Assembly (NCBI RefSeq): GCF_000952685.1
Contig: NZ_JYHV01000010.1
Coordinates: forward strand, 1 to 64,000
Direction: 5' to 3'
DNA length: 64,000 nt
Origin: Stutzerimonas stutzeri
GTDB lineage: Bacteria; Pseudomonadota; Gammaproteobacteria; Pseudomonadales; Pseudomonadaceae
The position numbers and the translations under genes were made by a program. This document shows positions 46,288 to 57,425 of this stretch, one piece after another (the first letter of the stretch is position 1; each line of letters begins with the position of its first letter). The notes beneath the pieces are model-generated. The model worked only from the letters and a program-made list of their open reading frames with translations, made no database searches and was not told the origin of the DNA.

Positions 46288-47411
46288 GGCTTGATCGCCC
46301 TCAGGATGACGAACTTGGGCGTCGCCGCGACCTGTTCGACCTTGCCGAACAGGCGCTTGAGCTTGAGGTGATAGCTGAGGTGGCGGTTGCCGACGATCCA
46401 CAACTCGCCGCCTTTCGCGAGCGCGGTCTTGCCCTGGGTGAACATGCGCCAGGCGAGAAAGTCGCCGACCACCTGCTGCTGGTGAAAAGGCGGATTGCAC
46501 AACACCAGATCCAGCGAGGCGGGCGGCTGTTCGGCGAGCCCGTCGCCAGCTCGGATATCGGCCGGACGCTCGCCGAGGATCGCCTGCCAGTTCTCCTCTG
46601 CCGATTGCACCGCCATGTAGCTCTCGTCCACCAATGTCATCTGCGCCTGCGGATTGCTCAGCGCGTAGACGATGCCGAGCACGCCGTTGCCACAGCCCAG
46701 ATCCGCCACGCGCAGGTTGCCGAGCGCCTTGGGCAGGTGCGGAAGGAAGGCGCGGGTGCCGATGTCGAGTTCTTCGCGGCAGAATAGGTTGGCGTGGTTG
46801 AGCAGTTCGATGCCCGGCTGATCGAGGCGGTAGCGGGTCGGGTAGGGCGACACGGGCGCTGGCTTGTCGCTCGGTATGGCAATCAGCAGGCGTGCCTTTT
46901 TTACCGCCAGTGAGGCTTGCACTGGGCCGATGTACTTTTCCAGCAAGTCGCCCGCTGCACGTGGCAGATGTTTGATCATCGCGCCGGCGATCACCTGCGC
47001 ACCCGGTGCAAGCTGGCCGTGCAGGCGGATCAGTTGTTCCTCCAGCAGCGCCAGGGTTTTGGGCACCCGAATCAGCACGCGGTCGAACGGCCCTCGCGCA
47101 ACTTCGCTGGCAGGAACGAAAGTCACCGCGTCACCCGTCAGGTCGTTGCGTTGCAGATTCTTTTCCAGCGCCAGGTGCGCCAGGTGCGAATCGCCGCTGC
47201 TGGTGACCTGGGCGTGCTGCGCCAGCGAGCACGCCAGCGCCCCGAAGCTGTCGTTGAGGATCAGCACCCGGCTATCAGGCGACAGGTCCTGCTCATGCAG
47301 CTGCGTCAGCAGATACTCGTCGGCGGCGTCGAAGGCCTGCAGCGGCTCGTTGGGCTGCTCGGGCTGACGGATCAGGTCGAGGCGGGCGAAAGGCGATTCG
47401 AGAATAGGCAT
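46284..47411 (-). CDS. rlmG: 23S rRNA (guanine1835-N2)-methyltransferase
   Basis: RlmG methylates G1835 of 23S rRNA. The 375-residue product has a degenerate N-terminal methyltransferase-like domain and a C-terminal catalytic SAM domain with VADLGCGNGVLGI (about 232-244) and the N2-guanine motif LVLCNPPFHQQ (about 308-318). The length fits the family. Its stop overlaps the MerR GTG. Confidence 0.93.
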   Translation of the reverse strand: MPILESPFARLDLIRQPEQPNEPLQAFDAADEYLLTQLHEQDLSPDSRVLILNDSFGALACSLAQHAQVTSSGDSHLAHLALEKNLQRNDLTGDAVTFVPASEVARGPFDRVLIRVPKTLALLEEQLIRLHGQLAPGAQVIAGAMIKHLPRAAGDLLEKYIGPVQASLAVKKARLLIAIPSDKPAPVSPYPTRYRLDQPGIELLNHANLFCREELDIGTRAFLPHLPKALGNLRVADLGCGNGVLGIVYALSNPQAQMTLVDESYMAVQSAEENWQAILGERPADIRAGDGLAEQPPASLDLVLCNPPFHQQQVVGDFLAWRMFTQGKTALAKGGELWIVGNRHLSYHLKLKRLFGKVEQVAATPKFVILRAIKP

Positions 47412-47627
47412 AAGAACTGGCGGTGTTTGTGGGCGTCGGAATGGAGTATCAAGGAATCAAACCGTTGAAACGATCGGCGTCGCTATACGCATCGGCAGCG
47501 TAGCCTGGTCGGTTCAGAACGGCTTGACGCTGCTTGCTCTGGCTGTCGGGTGGCGTACTTGCCTCGCCAAGGTTATTCAGTGGCCTGATGAGCCTCAATC
47601 CGCAGAAGTCCGCGAAGGGAGCGAAGT

Positions 47628-48404
47628 ATGACCGTCAGCGAAGAGAAGTTCACCCGTCAACGTCTGCTCGAGGTGCAGACGCTGACGCCCAGCCTGTTCA
47701 CCCTGCGTACCACTCGCGATCCCGGCTTTCGGTTCACGGCGGGCCAGTTCGCCCGTCTCGGTGTCCGCAAGCCCAGCGGCAGCATCGTCTGGCGGGCCTA
47801 TTCGATGGTCTCGGCGCCCCATGACGAGTTTCTCGACTTCTTTTCAATCGTGGTGCCGGATGGCGAGTTCACCAGCGAGCTGAGCCGCCTCAAGCCTGGC
47901 GATGAGTTGCTGGTGGACAAACAGGCGTTCGGTTTTCTCACCCTGGACCGCTTCATCGATGGTCGCGACCTGTGGTTGCTCGGCACCGGGACCGGCATCG
48001 CGCCGTTTCTCTCGATTCTGCAGGACTTCGAGGTCTGGCAGCGCTTCGAACGGATCATCCTGGTCTACAGCGCGCGGACCGCATCCGAACTGGCCTACCA
48101 GGCGCTGATTCGCGACTTGCCGCATCGCGACTACCTGGAAGGCCTCGGTTCGAAGCTTACCTACCTGCCGGTGGTGACCCGCGAACGGATCCCCGGCGCG
48201 CTGCACGGGCGCGTCACCACGCTGATCGATAGCGGCGAGCTGGAGCGTGCCGCCGGCCTGGCGCTGGAACCGGAGCACTCGCGGATCATGCTCTGCGGCA
48301 ATCCGCAGATGATTGAAGACACCCGCGCCATTCTCAAGGCCCGCGAGCTGAACCTCGCCTTGACCCGTAAGCCCGGTCAGGTGGCGGTGGAGAATTACTG
48401 GTAG
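47628..48404 (+). CDS. fpr: Ferredoxin--NADP+ reductase
   Basis: Fpr moves electrons between NADPH and ferredoxin or flavodoxin and aids oxidative stress defence. The 258-residue product has the FAD motif RAYSMVSAP (about residues 51-59), the NADP motif LLGTGTGIAPFLS (about 115-127) and the C-terminal VENYW. The partner regulator finR, divergent to fpr in P. putida, is not beside it. Confidence 0.95.
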   Translation: MTVSEEKFTRQRLLEVQTLTPSLFTLRTTRDPGFRFTAGQFARLGVRKPSGSIVWRAYSMVSAPHDEFLDFFSIVVPDGEFTSELSRLKPGDELLVDKQAFGFLTLDRFIDGRDLWLLGTGTGIAPFLSILQDFEVWQRFERIILVYSARTASELAYQALIRDLPHRDYLEGLGSKLTYLPVVTRERIPGALHGRVTTLIDSGELERAAGLALEPEHSRIMLCGNPQMIEDTRAILKARELNLALTRKPGQVAVENYW

Positions 48405-48510
48405 CGCATGAGCTGGATGTTCGTTGGGGCTTTAGCCTGCCGTGGCCGGATCGAAACCTCCGTTGGGCTGAAGCCAGTCTGAGGTCTGTGCGACGCACTA
48501 TCTGAACCAA

Positions 48511-48543
48511 AAAGCCCCCGCCGGACGATCCGGCGGGGGCTTT
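48511..48543. terminator. Terminator of gdhA, possibly shared with fpr
   Basis: A 15-bp perfect GC-rich stem (48511-48525 with 48529-48543) closes a 3-base loop. On the minus strand the 3' arm ends in TTTTT, giving a strong terminator for gdhA. Confidence 0.93.
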
Positions 48544-48584
48544 CGTTCGAGTGGCTCCGCCTGAGGCTCGCCGTTCGACCCTGC

Positions 48585-49952
<1,368 letters not shown>

Positions 49953-50088
49953 TCACGAAAAAGGGATAAGGCCGTCGACTCTAGCAAAGCGGGTTTGCCC
50001 CGCGATAGTGCATGTAATGCGCTACGCACATTATTGGTGCGTGATCATGGCCGTGTCCTGCTCCTGTGAGCGGATGGGCGTTGGTGAT

Positions 50089-51009
50089 TCAGACCTGGCC
50101 AACGTCGCTGGCCAACTCGGCCTGCAGCCAGGTCACGAAGCTGCCGATCAGGCGTTGGCGTCGTTTGCGCTCAGGCAGCACGACGTAATAGCCGAACTCG
50201 GTTCGCACGCTTTCATTACAAACCCGGCAGAGCAGACCCTGAGCCAGGAGATCATCGACCAGATGACGCCAGCCGATGGCCACGCCTTGGCCGGCAATCG
50301 CCGCCTGGATCAGCAGCGTGTAGTTGTCGAAGCGCAACATGCCCGCGCCAGGTGTCTCAGTGATGCCGAACGCGCGAAACAGGCTGCTCCAGTCGAGCCA
50401 GCGTGAGCGGCTTTCCGGGCGCAGATGCAGCAGCGGCAGCCGCGAAAGCGCTGTCGGCGCCAGGGGCGTCGTCTCATTCTTCAGCAGCAGCGGGCTGCAG
50501 ACGGGATAGACCTCCTCGTGAAACAGCAGATGCGCCTCGCCATGCTTGGAGCGACCGTCGCCGAAGACGATGGCCACGTCGGTTTCCGATGGCAGCACGC
50601 CGAGGCCGCGCTCGCTGGTCACCAGGCTGACATCCACTGCAGGATGAAGCTGATGAAAACGCTCCAGGCGCGGCATCAGCCAGTACGCGGCGAAGGCGAA
50701 ATCGGTGGCGACCTGGAGCACCTCATGCTGCTGCTGCGCGGTCACCGCGGCGAGGCCGGCGTCCAGCGCGCCCAGGCCCTGCTGCACATAGCCCAGGAGC
50801 AGCTCGCCGGCCTCGGTGAGGACGATGCCGCGGTAGACGCGATCGAACAGCCGGATCGCCAACTGCTGCTCCAGGCGTTTGATCTGCTGACTGATGGCCG
50901 GCTGCGTGCTGCCCAGCTCCAGCGCAGCGGCGGTGAAGCTTTGTTGGCGAGCCGCGGATTCGAAGACCCGCAGTGCATCGAGGGGGATCTGATCGATTCG
51001 ATTTGGCAT
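50089..51009 (-). CDS. LysR family regulator of choline sulfate use
   Basis: The 306-residue LysR protein has an N-terminal helix-turn-helix (RQQSFTAAALELGSTQPAIS, about residues 21-40) and a co-inducer domain. It is divergent from betC, the usual layout for the choline-sulfate regulator in pseudomonads. A loose T-N11-A type sequence (TTATCCTAGGCATA at 51019-51032) lies in the shared 112-base promoter region. Confidence 0.85.
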   Translation of the reverse strand: MPNRIDQIPLDALRVFESAARQQSFTAAALELGSTQPAISQQIKRLEQQLAIRLFDRVYRGIVLTEAGELLLGYVQQGLGALDAGLAAVTAQQQHEVLQVATDFAFAAYWLMPRLERFHQLHPAVDVSLVTSERGLGVLPSETDVAIVFGDGRSKHGEAHLLFHEEVYPVCSPLLLKNETTPLAPTALSRLPLLHLRPESRSRWLDWSSLFRAFGITETPGAGMLRFDNYTLLIQAAIAGQGVAIGWRHLVDDLLAQGLLCRVCNESVRTEFGYYVVLPERKRRQRLIGSFVTWLQAELASDVGQV

Positions 51010-51121
51010 TAGCTGTGCTTATCCTAGGCATATGTCGCAGCCGGGTTTACCGCAGCGCTACAGGGTCCAGACTGTGTTCCAGGCAATCTCGCATAAAAAC
51101 AAGGCATGGACCATTCGCATT

Positions 51122-52627
51122 ATGAAGCGCCCCAATATCCTGTTCATCATGGCCGACCAGATGGCCGCTCCCATCCTGCCGATGCATGACCCGGCGTCGC
51201 CGATCCAAGTGCCGAACCTAGCGCGTCTCGCCGCCGAAGGCGTGGTGTTCGATTCGGCCTATTGCAACAGCCCGCTCTGCGCGCCGTCGCGCTTCACCCT
51301 GGTCAGTGGGCAGCTGCCGAGCAAGATCGGCGCTTACGACAATGCCGCCGACTTCCCAGCCGACGTGCCCACCTACGCGCACTACTTGCGGCGGCTCGGT
51401 TATCGCACGGCGCTGTCCGGCAAGATGCATTTCTGCGGCCCGGACCAGCTGCATGGCTACGAAGAGCGGCTGACCAGCGACATCTATCCCGCCGACTACG
51501 GCTGGGCAGTGAACTGGGACGAGCCAGAAGTCCGCCTGAGCTGGTACCACAATATGTCGTCGGTGCTGCAGGCCGGGCCCAGCGTGCGTACCAACCAGAT
51601 GGATTTCGATGAAGAAGTGGTGTTCAAGGCGCAGCAGTACCTCTACGACTTCGTTCGCGCAGACGAGGGCCAGCCGTTCTGCCTGACGGTTTCGATGACC
51701 CACCCTCACGACCCGTACACCATTCCCGAGGAATACTGGAACCGCTATCAGGATGAGGACATCCCTCTGCCGCGCCAGGACATCGACCAGGACGAGCAGG
51801 ACCCTCATTCGCAGCGCCTGCTCAAGGTCATCGATCTTTGGGGCAAATCACTGCCCGAAGAGAAAATCCGCGATGCCCGCCGCGCCTATTTCGGCGCCTG
51901 CAGTTATATCGACGACAACGTTGGCAAGCTGCTGAAAACGCTCGAGGCGTGCGGCCTGGCCGAGGACACCATCGTGGTGTTCTCCGGAGATCACGGCGAC
52001 CAGCTAGGCGAGCGTGGCCTCTGGTACAAAATGCACTGGTTCGAGATGGCCGCTCGCGTGCCGCTGATCATCCGTGCCCCGGGAATCGACCCGGCACGGG
52101 TCGGTGCTTCGGTATCGACCGCCGACCTGTTGCCAACCCTGGTCGAGCTGGCGGGCGGCACGCTGGAAGCCAATCTACCGCTCGATGGGCGCTCGCTGCT
52201 GCCGCACCTCACCGGCCACGAGGGCCATGACGAAGTGATCGGCGAATACATGGCCGAAGGCACTACCAGCCCTTTGATGATGATTCGGCGCGGCGCCTAC
52301 AAGTTCATCTATTCGGAGCAGGACCCTTGCCTGCTGTTCGATGTGGCCGGCGATCCGCTGGAGCGCGAAAACCTGATGAACTCCCCCGATCACCAGGCGC
52401 TTGCCGAGGCCTTTCTGACCGAGGCGCGGAAGCGCTGGGACATCCAGGCCATCCATGATCAGGTGCTCGCCAGCCAGCGTCGTCGGCGCCTGGTCAGCGA
52501 AGCGCTGAGCCTGGGCAAGCTGACCAGCTGGGACCATCAACCCTGGGTCGATGCCAGCCAGCAATACATGCGCAATCACATCGACCTGGACGATCTCGAG
52601 CGCAAGGCACGTTACCCCCGGCCTTGA
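51122..52627 (+). CDS. betC: Choline-sulfatase
   Basis: BetC hydrolyses choline-O-sulfate to choline and sulfate. The 501-residue alkaline-phosphatase-fold enzyme starts MKRPNILFIMADQMAAPILP. It carries the sulfatase motif SPLCAPSRFTLVSGQ, whose Cys53 becomes formylglycine, and later FSGDHGDQLGERGLW with metal ligands. The C-terminal region has the choline-sulfatase extension. I start at 51122; an earlier in-frame ATG at 51032 would add 30 atypical residues. Confidence 0.95.
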   Translation: MKRPNILFIMADQMAAPILPMHDPASPIQVPNLARLAAEGVVFDSAYCNSPLCAPSRFTLVSGQLPSKIGAYDNAADFPADVPTYAHYLRRLGYRTALSGKMHFCGPDQLHGYEERLTSDIYPADYGWAVNWDEPEVRLSWYHNMSSVLQAGPSVRTNQMDFDEEVVFKAQQYLYDFVRADEGQPFCLTVSMTHPHDPYTIPEEYWNRYQDEDIPLPRQDIDQDEQDPHSQRLLKVIDLWGKSLPEEKIRDARRAYFGACSYIDDNVGKLLKTLEACGLAEDTIVVFSGDHGDQLGERGLWYKMHWFEMAARVPLIIRAPGIDPARVGASVSTADLLPTLVELAGGTLEANLPLDGRSLLPHLTGHEGHDEVIGEYMAEGTTSPLMMIRRGAYKFIYSEQDPCLLFDVAGDPLERENLMNSPDHQALAEAFLTEARKRWDIQAIHDQVLASQRRRRLVSEALSLGKLTSWDHQPWVDASQQYMRNHIDLDDLERKARYPRP

Positions 52628-52691
52628 GCGCCAATCGGCGGCGAGCCCGTGTCACCAAAGGAACTTTCGAACAGAGAGAAGGCAGACGGAC

Positions 52692-53627
52692 ATGAATAAA
52701 ACTATAAATGCGGTTGTGGTCGGCAGCGTGTTGCTGGCCGTCACGAGTCTCCAGGCGCAGGGCGCGGTCGAAGGCGAGCAGTGCTCTACGGTGCGCCTGG
52801 GGGATCCGGGCTGGAGCGACATCGCGGTCACCAATGGCATCGCCAGCCTGCTGCTGGAGGGCCTCGGTTACAAGCCGAAGGTCATGACGCTGGGCGTGCC
52901 GATCATCTTCGCCGGGCTGACCAAGAATCAGCTCGATGTCTTTCTCGGCAACTGGATGCCGGCGCAACAGGACAACTACGACAAGTTCGTGGCGACCGGT
53001 GAAATCGAAGAGCACAGCGTCAACCTGACCGGCACCGAATACACCCTGGCGGTGCCGACCTCGGTGTGGAATGCCGGCGTGAAGCGTTTCGAGGACCTCG
53101 ACTCGCACGCCGAGCTGTTCGACAAGACCCTCTACGGGATTGCCGCCGGTGCGCCGGCGAATCTGTCGATCCAGAAAATGATTGATCAAGATGAGTTCGG
53201 GCTGGGCGACTGGCGACTGGTGGAATCCAGCGAGCAGGCGATGCTGGTGCAGGTGGGGCGCGCGGTGAAGCGCGATAAGGGTGTGGTCTTTCTCGGTTGG
53301 ACGCCACACCCGATGAACGTGCAGTTCGACATCAAGTACCTCAAAGGTGGCGAGGCCTATTTCGGCGAGAGCGGCACGGTCAATACGCTGGTACGCAAGG
53401 GCTATGCCGCGCAGTGCCCGAACGTTGGCAAATTGCTGAGCAACCTGAAATTCACCCAGGACATGGAGAACGCCATCATGGACGAGGTGCTGGCCAGAAA
53501 TGCCAGCAACGACGCGGCGGTGAAGGCCTGGGTGAAGGCCCATCCCGAGGTGCTCGAAGGCTGGCTGCAAGGCGTCACGACCCGCGAAGGTGAAGACGGG
53601 CTGGCCGCGGTGAAAGCCTCGCTCTGA
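52692..53627 (+). CDS. Choline/quaternary-amine ABC transporter binding protein (ChoX-like)
   Basis: The 311-residue exported protein has a signal peptide ending LQAQGA. The mature part contains CSTVRLGDPGWSDIAVTNG and FLGNWMPAQQDNYDKFV, typical of ChoX/ProX binding proteins with aromatic box residues. It follows betC by 64 bases in the same direction, so it may recognise choline-O-sulfate or choline. No permease or ATPase is adjacent; those at 61.7-63.9 kb may serve it. Confidence 0.87.
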   Translation: MNKTINAVVVGSVLLAVTSLQAQGAVEGEQCSTVRLGDPGWSDIAVTNGIASLLLEGLGYKPKVMTLGVPIIFAGLTKNQLDVFLGNWMPAQQDNYDKFVATGEIEEHSVNLTGTEYTLAVPTSVWNAGVKRFEDLDSHAELFDKTLYGIAAGAPANLSIQKMIDQDEFGLGDWRLVESSEQAMLVQVGRAVKRDKGVVFLGWTPHPMNVQFDIKYLKGGEAYFGESGTVNTLVRKGYAAQCPNVGKLLSNLKFTQDMENAIMDEVLARNASNDAAVKAWVKAHPEVLEGWLQGVTTREGEDGLAAVKASL

Positions 53628-53636
53628 GGTTAGCTT

Positions 53637-54094
53637 CGTAGGGTGGATCACGCTTCATCGATCCACCAGGCGACGGCAAAACGGTGGATGAAAAGAGCGT
53701 TATCCACCCTACGTAGGACGTTTGGTTGAGCGTCGCCTGATTCCTGAACGCGCACACGCGAGAGCTTCGTAGGGTGGATCACGCTTCATCGATCCACCAG
53801 GCGACCGCAACGGTGGATGAAAGAGCGTCATCCACCCTACGTAGGACGTTTGGTTGAGCGTCGCCTGATTCCTGAAGCGCACACGCGAGAGCTTCGTAGG
53901 GTGGTCACGCTTCACCGATCCACCGGGCGACGGCAACGGTGGATGAAAAGAGCGTCATCCACCCTACGTAGGACGTTTGGTTAAGCGTCGCCTGATTCCT
54001 GAAGCGCACACGCGAGAGCTTCGTAGGGTGGATCACGCTTCACCGATCCACCGGGCGACGGCAACGGTGGATGAAAAGAGCGTCATCCACCCTA
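53637..54094. repeat. Array of four palindromic elements with three conserved spacers
   Basis: Four copies of a 73-77 bp palindrome lie at 53637-53713, 53768-53841, 53895-53968 and 54022-54094. Each starts CGTAGGGTGG and ends in its inverse CCACCCTACG, except the last, which ends CCACCCTAT. An inner pair ATCCACC/GGTGGAT gives a doublet of hairpins. The 53-54 bp spacers are nearly identical and begin TAGGACGTTTGG. The copies differ by a few indels. The array separates convergent genes. Confidence 0.9.
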
Positions 54095-54104
54095 TATCGG
54101 CCCC

Positions 54105-55829
54105 CTAGACTTGAACGCTTTGCGCCTTCTGCGCCTTCTGCGCGGCTGCCGGCTGTGTCTGCGCCGCGTTGCGCACCGGGTCGGATCCCGCGACGTAATA
54201 CGGCGCGGTGCTGCGCGGCAACGGCGTGCGCCCGCGAACCCGGTCGGCGAGTTTCTCGGCCATCATGATGGTCGGCGCGTTGAGGTTGCCGGTAGTAATC
54301 AGCGGCATGATGGAGGCATCGATCACCCGTAGCCCGTCGAGGCCGTGCACCCGGCCCTGGCCGTCGACCACGGCCATCTCGTCTTCGCCCATCTTGCAGG
54401 AGCAGGACGGATGGAAGGCGGTTTCGGCGTGCTGGCGGACGAACTCATCCAGCTCGGCATCGCTGTCGATGTTGGCGCCGGGACTCAGTTCTCGGCCGCG
54501 ATAGGGATCCAGTGCCGATTGCGCCATGATCTCCCGGGTGATCCGGATGCCGTCGCGGAACTCCTGCCAATCCTGCTCGCACGACATGTAGTTGAACAGG
54601 ATGCTCGGGTGCTGGCGCGGGTCCCGCGAGCGGGCATGTACACGCCCGCGGCTGGGCGAGCGCATGGAACCGACATGGGCCTGGAAGCCGTGCTCCTTTA
54701 CCGCGTTGCTGCCGTTGTAATTGATCGCCACCGGCAGGAAGTGGTACTGGATGTTCGGCCACTCGAACTCGGCGCGCGAGCGAATGAACCCGCCCGCCTC
54801 GAACTGGTTGCTGGCGCCGATGCCCTTGCCCAGGAACAGCCACTCGGCGCCGATCAGAGGCTGGTTATGCAACTGCAGCGCAGGGTAGAGCGAAACCGGT
54901 TGTTTGCAGGCGTACTGCAGGTACATCTCCAGGTGATCCTGCAGGTTGGCCCCGACGCCTGGAAGATCGTGGACGATCGGGATGCCCAGTTCGCGCAGCA
55001 GCGCGCCCGGGCCGACGCCAGAGCGCTGCAGGATCTGTGGCGAGGCGATGGCGCCACTGCACAGCAGCACTTCACGCCGGGCATGGACGATCACTGGCGT
55101 GTCGCTGCTGCCATGCAGGTAAGCCGCACCGATGGCCCGCTTGCCGCTGAACAGGATGCGATCGGTCAGCGCATGGGTCACGATGGTCAGGTTCGGTCGG
55201 CCACGGGCCATGTCCAGATACCCACGCGCGGTGCTGGCGCGACGCCCCTTGGGCGTGACCGTGCGATCCATCGGGCCGAAGCCTTCCTGGCGATAACCGT
55301 TGAGGTCGTCGGTTTCCGGATAGCCGGCCTGTACGCCGGCCTCGATCATGGCGCGGAACAAGGGATTGTTGCCGGGCTTGGGCGTGGTCACGCTCACCGG
55401 GCCGTCGCCGCCATGGTAGTCGTTGGGGCCGATGTCACGTGTCTCGGCTTTACGGAAATAGGGCAGGCAGTCGAGATAGGTCCAGTCTTCCAGACCGGGC
55501 GCCTTGGCCCAGCCATCGTAGTCCATGGCGTTGCCTCGGATGTAGCACATGCCGTTGATCAGCGACGAGCCGCCCAGGCCCTTGCCCCGACCGCACTCCA
55601 TGCGGCGATTGTTCATGTGCGGCTCGGGATCGGTCTCGTAGGCCCAGTTATAGCGCCGCCCCTGCAGCGGAAAGGCCAGCGCGGCGGGCATCTGGGTACG
55701 GAAATCCATCCGGTAGTCGGGACCTCCGGCTTCGAGCAGCAGCACGCTGACATCAGCGTCCTCGGTCAGGCGAGTCGCCAGAACGTTACCGGCCGAACCG
55801 GCACCGATGATGATGTAGTCGTATTCCAT
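54105..55829 (-). CDS. betA: Choline dehydrogenase
   Basis: BetA is the membrane-associated FAD enzyme that oxidises choline to betaine aldehyde. The 574-residue GMC oxidoreductase begins [20 protein letters not shown], with [19 protein letters not shown] and the catalytic His region [16 protein letters not shown] (about residues 465-480). The last 19 residues are a Gln/Ala/Lys-rich tail encoded by a 9-bp tandem repeat next to the palindrome array. It is the last gene of betIBA. Confidence 0.97.
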   Translation of the reverse strand: MEYDYIIIGAGSAGNVLATRLTEDADVSVLLLEAGGPDYRMDFRTQMPAALAFPLQGRRYNWAYETDPEPHMNNRRMECGRGKGLGGSSLINGMCYIRGNAMDYDGWAKAPGLEDWTYLDCLPYFRKAETRDIGPNDYHGGDGPVSVTTPKPGNNPLFRAMIEAGVQAGYPETDDLNGYRQEGFGPMDRTVTPKGRRASTARGYLDMARGRPNLTIVTHALTDRILFSGKRAIGAAYLHGSSDTPVIVHARREVLLCSGAIASPQILQRSGVGPGALLRELGIPIVHDLPGVGANLQDHLEMYLQYACKQPVSLYPALQLHNQPLIGAEWLFLGKGIGASNQFEAGGFIRSRAEFEWPNIQYHFLPVAINYNGSNAVKEHGFQAHVGSMRSPSRGRVHARSRDPRQHPSILFNYMSCEQDWQEFRDGIRITREIMAQSALDPYRGRELSPGANIDSDAELDEFVRQHAETAFHPSCSCKMGEDEMAVVDGQGRVHGLDGLRVIDASIMPLITTGNLNAPTIMMAEKLADRVRGRTPLPRSTAPYYVAGSDPVRNAAQTQPAAAQKAQKAQSVQV

Positions 55830-55849
55830 GAGCAGCGTCCTTGGGATGG

Positions 55850-55903
55850 ACGCTTCAGGCCTGAAGCCGCGAGCAACAGTGAGCGCTGTCCTGCCTGAAG
55901 CGT
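55850..55903 (-). promoter_or_regulatory. Inverted repeats between betB and betA
   Basis: GCTTCAGGCCTGAAGC (55852-55867) is a perfect 16-bp palindrome. ACGCTTCAGGC (55850-55860) can also pair with GCCTGAAGCGT at 55893-55903. The two hairpins exclude each other and lie in the 89-base gap between the cistrons, so they may adjust betA relative to betB. Confidence 0.45.
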
Positions 55904-55918
55904 GTGGCTGGCAACGGT

Positions 55919-57397
55919 TTAGAACACCGAGGCGAAATCGCCCAGTTCGACCTGGATCGACTTGGTGCGGGTGTAATGGGCCAGGGTCATCAGCCCGTTC
56001 TCGCGGCCCACGCCGGATTGCTTGTAACCGCCGACCGGCATTTCGGCTGGCGATTCGCCCCAGGTGTTGATCCAGCAGATACCCGCTTCCAGGCTGTGGA
56101 TCACCCGGTGGGCGCGGGCCAGGTCGTGGGTCACCACGCCGGCGGCCAGTCCGTAATCAGTGTCGTTGGCGCGGCGAATCACCTCCGCTTCGTCGTCAAA
56201 GACCAAGATGCTCATCACCGGGCCGAAGATTTCCTCGCGCACGATGCGCATGTCGTCCCGGCAGTCGCTGAACACGGTCGGCGCGACGTAGGCGCCCTTA
56301 GCGTACTCGCCCTCGGTCACCCGCGTTCCGCCGCAGAGCAGGCGCGCGCCTTCGGCCCGACCCGACTCGATGTAGTCGAGCACGCTGTCCATGTGCGCAT
56401 AGCCCACCAGCGGACCGAAGTTGGTCGCCTCGTCCAGCGGGTCGCCCAGTCGGATGCGCTTGACGCGTTCGAGCACCTTGGCTTCGAACCGCGCTTGCAG
56501 CGAGCGATGGACGAACACGCGGGTGCCGTTGGTGCAGACCTGGCCCGAGCTGAAGAAATTGGCCATGACCGCGATGTCAGCGGCACGGTTGAGGTTCGCG
56601 TCCTCGAAGATGATCAGCGGCGACTTGCCACCCAGCTCCATGGTCACGTCCTTGAGCGAGGAGCTGGACGCGCTGGCCATGACTTTCTTGCCGGTGCTGG
56701 TGCCGCCGGTGAAGGAAATCTTCGCGATGCCCGGGTGCTCTGTGAGCCAGGTGCCGACTTCCCGCCCGCTGCCGGTGAGTACGTTGAACACACCGTCCGG
56801 TACGCCTGCCTCGGTATAGACCTCGGCCAGTTTCAGGGCGCTCAGGGACGTCATCTCGCTGGGCTTGAAGATCATCGCGTTGCCGGCTGCCAATGCTGGC
56901 GCGGATTTCCACAGGGCGATCTGGATCGGGTAGTTCCAGGCGCCGATGCCTGCTACTACGCCCAGCGGCTCGCGGCGGGTATAGACGAAGCTGGTGTCGC
57001 GCAACGGGATCTGCTCGCCTTCGATGGCGGGGATCAGCCCGGCGTAGTACTCGAGCACATCGGCACCGGTCACGATGTCCACCGCCCGGGTTTCCGCTAG
57101 AGGCTTGCCGGTATCGAGGGTCTCCAGCTCGGCCAGTTCATCGTTGCGTTCGCGCAGGATATCCACTGCCCGACGCAAGATGCGCGAGCGCTGCATGGCG
57201 GTCATCGCGGCCCAGACCTTCTGTCCCGCGGTGGCGCTGGCGACAGCTTTATCGACATCGTCCCGCGACGCGCGCTGGAGCTCGGCAAGCACTTCGCCGG
57301 TCGCTGGATTGACGGTCTCGAAGGTGTCGCCGCTAGTGGCCTCGGTATAGCGGCCATCGATGTAGAGTTTCTGTTGTTCGAAACGGGGCATGGTCAT
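55919..57397 (-). CDS. betB: Betaine aldehyde dehydrogenase
   Basis: BetB oxidises betaine aldehyde to glycine betaine with NAD(P)+. The 492-residue product has the motif [19 protein letters not shown] with the catalytic Glu. The nucleophile lies in [19 protein letters not shown] (Cys about 288). The length matches characterised Pseudomonas enzymes. It lies 28 bases downstream of betI. Confidence 0.97.
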   Translation of the reverse strand: MTMPRFEQQKLYIDGRYTEATSGDTFETVNPATGEVLAELQRASRDDVDKAVASATAGQKVWAAMTAMQRSRILRRAVDILRERNDELAELETLDTGKPLAETRAVDIVTGADVLEYYAGLIPAIEGEQIPLRDTSFVYTRREPLGVVAGIGAWNYPIQIALWKSAPALAAGNAMIFKPSEMTSLSALKLAEVYTEAGVPDGVFNVLTGSGREVGTWLTEHPGIAKISFTGGTSTGKKVMASASSSSLKDVTMELGGKSPLIIFEDANLNRAADIAVMANFFSSGQVCTNGTRVFVHRSLQARFEAKVLERVKRIRLGDPLDEATNFGPLVGYAHMDSVLDYIESGRAEGARLLCGGTRVTEGEYAKGAYVAPTVFSDCRDDMRIVREEIFGPVMSILVFDDEAEVIRRANDTDYGLAAGVVTHDLARAHRVIHSLEAGICWINTWGESPAEMPVGGYKQSGVGRENGLMTLAHYTRTKSIQVELGDFASVF

Positions 57398-57425
57398 CCT
57401 CGCGGTGCATAGTGAAGGAGGGGGA

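Noticed and set aside
53637-54094. CRISPR-like regular repeat array
   Set aside because: Both repeats and spacers are conserved, units are about 127 bp, repeats are long palindromes and there are no cas genes. It is a tandem palindromic repeat.
54345-55898. 517-codon plus-strand open frame opposite betA
   Set aside because: betA has full GMC motifs on the minus strand; the opposite frame has none.
55904-57100. 398-codon plus-strand open frame opposite betB
   Set aside because: Shadow of the aldehyde dehydrogenase gene; no motif and no ribosome binding site.
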